In this document: positions 61,385 through 64,000 of the stretch, piece by piece | Position numbering within the stretch: the first letter of the stretch is position 1 | Layout: each line of letters begins with the position of its first letter | DNA from: an uncultured Enterorhabdus sp. | GTDB lineage: Bacteria > Actinomycetota > Coriobacteriia > Coriobacteriales > Eggerthellaceae | Assembly: GCA_947649205.1 (NCBI GenBank) | Contig: CANSQM010000015.1 | Coordinates: forward strand, 1 to 64,000 | Length of the DNA stretch: 64,000 nucleotides | Reading direction: 5' to 3' | The notes under the pieces: generated by a model | The model's input: only the letters and a program-made list of their open reading frames with translations | Databases searched by the model: none | Told to the model about the DNA's origin: nothing | Made by a program: the position numbers and the translations under genes

Positions 61385-62182
61385 ATGTCTTTACCCCGCT
61401 TCTTTCTAGAGAACCAGGTGCTGGCTGCCGAGACGGAGGCGGTGTTTCCGCTGCGGTTGGCGGCCGACGACGCGAAGCACGCGAAGGTGCTGCGTCTGGC
61501 GCCCGGCGAGCACATCGCCGTCATCGACGGGGCGAGCGACTACTTCGAATGCGAGATCGTCGATTTCTCCGACAGCTTGCCGCTCGTTTCCATCGCCCGT
61601 CACGAAGAGACGGCCGCCGAGGGCCCGCAGGTGATACTGCTCCAGGGCCTGGCCAAGGGCGACAAGATGGAGACGGTCATCCGTCATGCCACCGAGGTGG
61701 GTGTGGCCGCCTTCGTGCCCCTGGCCTGCAAGCGCTCGGTGGTGAAGCTCGACGGGAAGAAGGCCGCGGCCAAGACCGAGCGGTGGCGGGCCATCGCCAA
61801 GAGCGCCGCCATGCAGTCGGGGCAGGCCCGCATTCCGGAGGTGAGCGAGCCGGCGACCGTGGGGGAGGCCTGCGCCCGGCTCGGGGGCGCCACGGCCGTG
61901 CTCGTGTGCTGGGAGGAGGCGCCCGAAAGCGCCAGCCTGCGCGGTGCGATCCGGGGCGCCCTCGCCGCCACGTGCACGCCTGCGGCCGATGCCCGCATCG
62001 CCGTGGTGGTGGGGCCCGAAGGGGGGCTTGCCGAAGAGGAAGTGCGGCGGCTCTTGGACTGCAACCCTCGTGCGGCCCTCGTGACCCTGGGTCCTTCCAT
62101 CCTGCGCACCGAGACGGCCGGCATCGTGGCCCCGGCCCTTGCGCTCTACGAGCTGGGCGGTATGGGGAACGGCCATGGATAG
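61385..62182 (+). CDS. rsmE: 16S rRNA m3U1498 methyltransferase
   Basis: SPOUT-class methyltransferase of 265 residues. It begins PRFFLENQVLAAE, has an N-terminal PUA-like domain, then LLQGLAKGDKMETVIRHATEVGVAAFVPL. The knotted SAM-binding end reads VVVGPEGGLAEEEV...VTLGPSILRTETAG. The ATG lies just after repeat A2 with GGAGGAA. The end overlaps mtaB by 8 nt, a common pairing. Confidence 0.95.
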   Translation: MSLPRFFLENQVLAAETEAVFPLRLAADDAKHAKVLRLAPGEHIAVIDGASDYFECEIVDFSDSLPLVSIARHEETAAEGPQVILLQGLAKGDKMETVIRHATEVGVAAFVPLACKRSVVKLDGKKAAAKTERWRAIAKSAAMQSGQARIPEVSEPATVGEACARLGGATAVLVCWEEAPESASLRGAIRGALAATCTPAADARIAVVVGPEGGLAEEEVRRLLDCNPRAALVTLGPSILRTETAGIVAPALALYELGGMGNGHG

Positions 62183-63530
62183 CCCCGCCTTCCGCTTCGC
62201 CGTGGTGAACCTGGGCTGCAAGGTGAACCGCGTGGAGGCCGACGGCTTCGAGCGGCTCTTAACGGATGCGGGCGGCGCGCCATCGTCCCAGGCCGAGGCC
62301 GATCTCATTATCGTGAACACCTGCACGGTCACCGGCGAGGCAGAGAAGAAGACCCGCAAGGCCGTGCGCCACGCCCTGACCGCAAACAAGGAGGCCCCCG
62401 TCGTCGTCACCGGCTGCGCCGCCGCCATAAACCCGGACTTCTTCGCCGATCTGGGCGGGCGCGTGGCCGTGGTGCCCAAGGCTCAGATGGGCCCCTATCT
62501 GGAAGCACTCGTGGAAGACGGTTCCCTCCTGCGCACGCGGGAAACGGGAGCCGAGACGGCTCCCCGAGAAACCCCCGCGGATCTGCCGGCCGGTGGAAGG
62601 GCCTTCGCCTTGGGGAATGGAAGGCAAGACCGCACTCCCCGGGCGACGCAGGAACCCGAGCCGCGGCCCTGCTATGAGGGGGCTCTCGGCGGTCGCACGC
62701 GCATCGGCATCAAGGTGCAGGACGGCTGTGACAACGCCTGCACCTACTGCATCGTGCACGTGGCCCGGGGCCGCGCGATGAGCCGGCCGGCCGACGCGGT
62801 GGTGGCTGAGGCCGTGGCCCTGGCCCGCTCCGGCGTGCGCGAGATCATGCTCACGGGCATCAACCTGGGCTCCTACGACGATGAGGGGACGAACCTGGCC
62901 GATCTGTGCCGCCAGCTGCTCGCGGCGACGGCCGATCTGGCCGCGCCGGGCGAGGAGCCCTGCCGCTTCCGCGTGGGCTCCATCGAGCCCCAGGATGTGA
63001 CGGCCGATTTCATCGCGCTTCTGGCCGAGGCCGAAGGGCGTATCTGCCGCCATCTGCATCTGCCCCTGCAATCGGGCTCGTCGAAGGTGCTGCAGGAGAT
63101 GGCCCGGCCCTACGACGCCCATGAGTTCCGCCAGCTGGCCGACTACCTCCAGGCCATGGTGCCGACCGTGGCGCTCACCACCGACGTCATCGTGGGATTC
63201 CCCGGCGAGACGGAGGAAGACTTCGAGGATACCTGCGCCTTGGCCCGCCACGTCGGCTTCGCGAAGATCCACGTGTTCCCCTACTCCAAGCGGGAGGGAA
63301 CCCCGGCCGCGGCCCGGGGAGACCAGGTGCCTCCCGCAGTCAAGACCGCCCGGGCGGCCCGTTTGCGCGCCCTGTCCGACGAGCTGGCCGCAGCCGACCG
63401 TGCTCGTCGGGCTGGCATCGTGGAGCTGGCCTTGGTCGAGCAGCCCGGCCGCGGCACCACGGAGAGTTACCACGAGGTGGCCGTGACCGAGGATGCCGTC
63501 GTGGGCACCCTGGTGGCCGTCGCACTGTAG
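62175..63530 (+). CDS. mtaB: tRNA t6A methylthiotransferase MtaB
   Basis: Radical SAM enzyme converting t6A37 to ms2t6A37 in tRNAs. The 451-residue protein has an N-terminal UPF0004 domain (VVNLGCKVNRVEADGFE, IVNTCTVTGEAEKK, VVTGCAA supply the three cysteines of the second cluster). The radical SAM motif is CDNACTYC (Cys185, Cys189, Cys192), with MLTGINLGSYDDEG and HLPLQSGSSKVL, and a degenerate TRAM end. ATG 62175 overlaps rsmE. An insert near residues 120-170 is unusually hydrophilic. Confidence 0.93.
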   Translation: MDSPAFRFAVVNLGCKVNRVEADGFERLLTDAGGAPSSQAEADLIIVNTCTVTGEAEKKTRKAVRHALTANKEAPVVVTGCAAAINPDFFADLGGRVAVVPKAQMGPYLEALVEDGSLLRTRETGAETAPRETPADLPAGGRAFALGNGRQDRTPRATQEPEPRPCYEGALGGRTRIGIKVQDGCDNACTYCIVHVARGRAMSRPADAVVAEAVALARSGVREIMLTGINLGSYDDEGTNLADLCRQLLAATADLAAPGEEPCRFRVGSIEPQDVTADFIALLAEAEGRICRHLHLPLQSGSSKVLQEMARPYDAHEFRQLADYLQAMVPTVALTTDVIVGFPGETEEDFEDTCALARHVGFAKIHVFPYSKREGTPAAARGDQVPPAVKTARAARLRALSDELAAADRARRAGIVELALVEQPGRGTTESYHEVAVTEDAVVGTLVAVAL

Positions 63531-63595
63531 GCTGACCTTGCCTCAGCGACTGCCGCGCCATGGGCACCGACCCTCCCAAATCCCCATCTACGAAA

Positions 63596-63628
63596 AGCGC
63601 CCCCGGCGGGCAACCTGCCGGGGGCGCT
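63596..63628 (+). terminator. Terminator after mtaB
   Basis: AGCGCCCCCGGC (63596-63607) pairs with GCCGGGGGCGCT (63617-63628). The downstream U-tract is weak, and AAAA upstream suggests minus-strand use as well. Confidence 0.75.
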
Positions 63629-63650
63629 GAGCTTCTATCTCGCAAACGTT

Positions 63651-63686
63651 GAAGGGGCGCCGCGCGATTTCACGCGGCGCCCCTTC
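63651..63686 (-). terminator. Terminator of the right-edge flavoprotein gene
   Basis: A 14-bp perfect stem, 63651-63664 with 63673-63686 (GAAGGGGCGCCGCG), with an 8-nt loop. It lies 75 nt past the stop of the minus-strand gene. Confidence 0.7.
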
Positions 63687-63760
63687 AACATCAGGGAGAG
63701 GGGAGCGGTCGAGCCGAGTACGGAGGGGAGGGAACGCCCGACTCGACCGCGGGGGATAGC

Positions 63761-64000
63761 TTAGGCGAACAGATCCAGATCCGGAATCTTCTCGTCGGCG
63801 TTGCCGCCGGCAGCGTTGATGCCGGCCATGCGGCCGAAGGTTACGCAGCGGCCGTGGCCGATGCCGGGCACGTAGGTGGGGTAGTCGCCCGCGCCGAAGA
63901 AATCGCCGGCCGCCGAGCCGCAGACATAGAGGCCCTCAATGGGCTGGTCGTTGGCGTCGAGCACGTGGGTCTCCAGGTCGGTGCGCAGGCCACCGCACAT
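63761..64000 (-). CDS. C-terminal part of an FAD-dependent oxidoreductase (continues beyond the window)
   Basis: The last 79 residues of a reductase resembling the flavoprotein at 8.5 kb: THVLDANDQPIEGLYVCGSAAGDFFGAGDYPTYVPGIGHGRCVTFGRMAG, the terminal FAD-contact block of FAD_binding_2 proteins. The gene runs off the right edge, so signal peptide and partners are unseen. With the intact copy and the remnant at 37.2 kb, it is the third such flavoprotein in the window. Confidence 0.85.
   Translation of the reverse strand: MCGGLRTDLETHVLDANDQPIEGLYVCGSAAGDFFGAGDYPTYVPGIGHGRCVTFGRMAGINAAGGNADEKIPDLDLFA

Overview
This 64-kb window is high-G+C chromosomal DNA from a strict anaerobe of the class Coriobacteriia, most likely family Eggerthellaceae (Eggerthella, Gordonibacter, Adlercreutzia or Slackia relatives). 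The clues are Tat-exported FAD reductases, small membrane-anchored multihaem cytochromes, a LuxR regulator with a membrane-spanning N-terminus, an actinobacterial integration host factor and the overall codon style. The assignment rests on recalled family traits, not on a database search. No rRNA, tRNA, CRISPR array or intact insertion sequence was recognised.

Layout. 0-3.6 kb: ilvB-ilvN-ilvC for branched-chain amino acids. 3.6-6.3 kb: tatA behind three palindromes, a membrane LuxR regulator and RNase H. 6.3-10.3 kb: a LytTR/GHKL two-component pair divergent from a Tat lipoprotein flavoprotein reductase. 10.4-17.3 kb: dgt divergent from dnaG, then def-fmt-rsmB, the last with a long Arg/Gly/Asp-rich N-terminal tail. 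17.4-21.9 kb: a RelB/PemK-type toxin-antitoxin pair and two acyl-adenylate ligases in DNA of visibly lower G+C, probably an acquired segment. 22.2-30.7 kb: two XRE-cupin regulators and two medium-chain-type acyl-CoA synthetases bracketing a P-loop ATPase and a four-subunit 2-oxoacid:ferredoxin oxidoreductase, a plausible carboxylate/acyl-CoA/2-oxoacid interconversion module. 31.0-32.8 kb: two paralogous membrane-anchored multihaem cytochromes c that could feed electrons to exported flavoprotein reductases.

33.0-44.3 kb is the pyrimidine region: a PyrR-type attenuator, pyrR-pyrB-pyrC, then pyrK-pyrD-pyrF. A 5.7-kb block splits it. That block holds a 25-bp perfect inverted repeat, two divergent genes both truncated at one junction (a deletion scar) and an intact iron/cobalamin-type ABC uptake operon with a DtxR-like box. 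44.5-47.1 kb: mihF-gmk-rpoZ and thiI. 47.5-52.7 kb: comEA-comEC-holA and a metallo-hydrolase. 52.8-55.5 kb: rpsT with a long C-terminal extension, divergent from lepA. 55.6-63.5 kb: an iron-sulfur flavoprotein, dusB, hemW, hrcA-dnaJ behind a degenerate CIRCE, rsmE and mtaB. The right edge cuts into another FAD reductase gene.

The most unexpected signal is non-coding: two families of about 110-160-nt intergenic fold-back repeats. Family A lies at about 28.85, 45.68 and 61.21 kb, family B at 32.85 and 57.58 kb. Copies share short internal strings while their outer arms differ in sequence yet stay self-complementary, which suggests selection on structure.
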